Source: a virus. Taken from it: 22,580 nucleotides of DNA. Both the position numbers and the translations under genes were made by a program. Below, in pieces: positions 22,026 to 22,580 of the stretch. Location of the stretch: IMG/VR virus record IMGVR_UViG_3300033153_008715, positions 1 to 22,580 of that record. One strand, written 5' to 3'. The notes under the pieces are model-generated. The model was given only the letters and a program-made list of their open reading frames with translations, did no database searches and was not told where the DNA came from. Each line of letters starts with the position of its first letter. The first letter of the stretch is position 1.

Positions 22026-22580
22026 CTATGCTGCAACAAACGTACAGCGGCAGCCAGGATGAACCGCAATCACGCCTTCGGCCTCCGCTATCGGAAATAT
22101 TTGCCCGTCTAAGCCTGCGCAATCATCACAGCTTCCAGGGCCAGCTACAAATTGTAATTTATCAACTCCCATCTGCATATAGCCTTGCCGGATTCCCTCG
22201 CTCAGTGAATTTGCTGTTTCAGTCCGGGCTATCAACTGCGCCCTATACCTATGCAACCGCCTTGCCTTGACCTCTGCCATTTCCCGAATTACTTTAACGG
22301 AATATTCGGGCCTATTAATTATCAGCCATTCCTCATAATTAGCAACCGCCATTATTTGTCTTGTTGTAAGCCCTACAAGCGGCCGGAGCTGTTTTGCTAT
22401 TGCTGGGATTGACTGCCCTTTTTTAATAGCCTCAACTATAAATGCTTTTATGGCCGCTTGTGTTTCGTTGGTTATTTCAACTACCAAGGCCGCTGTGTGT
22501 TTTTCAGCCCATTTAACAGCGCTTGTGCCTATCTCATCAAATCGATCCTGTTTCATTATCTTCCGGTCAACTACGGCCTT
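22026..22580 (-). CDS. MuF-type minor head protein, 5' end cut by window edge
   Basis: The frame is open to the right edge (eight more codons above the ATG at 22556), so the true start is probably outside. The last 110 residues hold the phage Mu gpF-like domain: RAQLIARTETANSLSEGIRQGYMQMGV, then SCDDCAGLDGQIFPI and VHPGCRC, the conserved R-T-E, C-x-x-C and H-P-x-C-R-C features. The family acts in head morphogenesis near the portal, sometimes fused to it. It is the first gene here and fits just upstream of a prohead protease-like gene. Portal and terminase genes should lie beyond the edge. Confidence 0.85.
   Translation of the reverse strand, partial: KAVVDRKIMKQDRFDEIGTSAVKWAEKHTAALVVEITNETQAAIKAFIVEAIKKGQSIPAIAKQLRPLVGLTTRQIMAVANYEEWLIINRPEYSVKVIREMAEVKARRLHRYRAQLIARTETANSLSEGIRQGYMQMGVDKLQFVAGPGSCDDCAGLDGQIFPIAEAEGVIAVHPGCRCTFVAA

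Noticed and set aside
22026-22122. Zinc-ribbon gene starting at 22122
   Set aside because: The first 36 residues overlap the MuF gene and lack a ribosome site; the ATG at 22014 has GAGGA upstream.

Overview
This window looks like the late (structural) region of a tailed double-stranded DNA phage or prophage with a long tail (siphovirus type). Every supported gene lies on the minus strand, so transcription runs from high to low coordinates. The sequence is A+T-rich, genes are tightly packed with many ATGA overlaps, and start codons are often preceded by GGAGG-type ribosome sites. Three TTGAC(A/T)-N17 promoter candidates point to a bacterial host with a sigma-70-like factor. I cannot name the host. 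No tRNA, rRNA, integrase, transposase or CRISPR array was seen.

In transcription order the window opens with a head gene cut by the right edge (MuF-type minor head protein, 22580-22026). A 40-residue zinc-ribbon protein and a large XkdF-type prohead protease-like protein (21879-20419) follow. From 20384 to 18309 comes an accessory block. It holds a small CxxC protein, two phage proteins of a kind usually met outside structural operons (19916-19353 and 19160-18621), a promoter with an overlapping dyad, a 12-bp inverted repeat, four intergenic arrays of phased G-rich pentamers, and then a second promoter, structured leader and intrinsic terminator. Head assembly resumes with a scaffold-like coiled-coil protein (18308-17586), the major capsid protein (17559-16438), a Rho-N/SAP-like protein, a lectin-fold-like protein and the head-tail adaptor (15186-14530).

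Between the adaptor and the head-closure gene (7414-7091) sits a 7-kb, ten-gene cluster (14528-7444) of carbohydrate enzymes. It contains a DUF115-like protein, a cupin, four GT-A glycosyltransferases, a LicD-type nucleotidyltransferase, an NAD-dependent sugar epimerase/dehydratase, a cobalamin-type radical SAM enzyme and a methyltransferase. Nearly every junction in it is an overlap, so it should be made together with the virion. It may build and attach a glycan to a virion protein, or alter the host surface late in infection.

The tail module follows: a third promoter and leader, HK97 gp10-like protein, tail terminator, tail tube, tail assembly chaperone, tape measure, a distal-tail-like protein with a discoidin-like domain, and a tail fibre cut by the left edge. 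The chaperone carries a textbook -1 frameshift signal (A AAA AAC, 7-nt spacer, 7-bp stem), giving a 108-residue form and a 174-residue fusion.

Points most worth a second look are the glycan cluster inside the head-tail genes, the phased pentamer arrays, the apparent splitting of a protease-scaffold gene by the accessory block, and the three promoter-plus-hairpin leaders, one of which could act as an attenuator or a small RNA.
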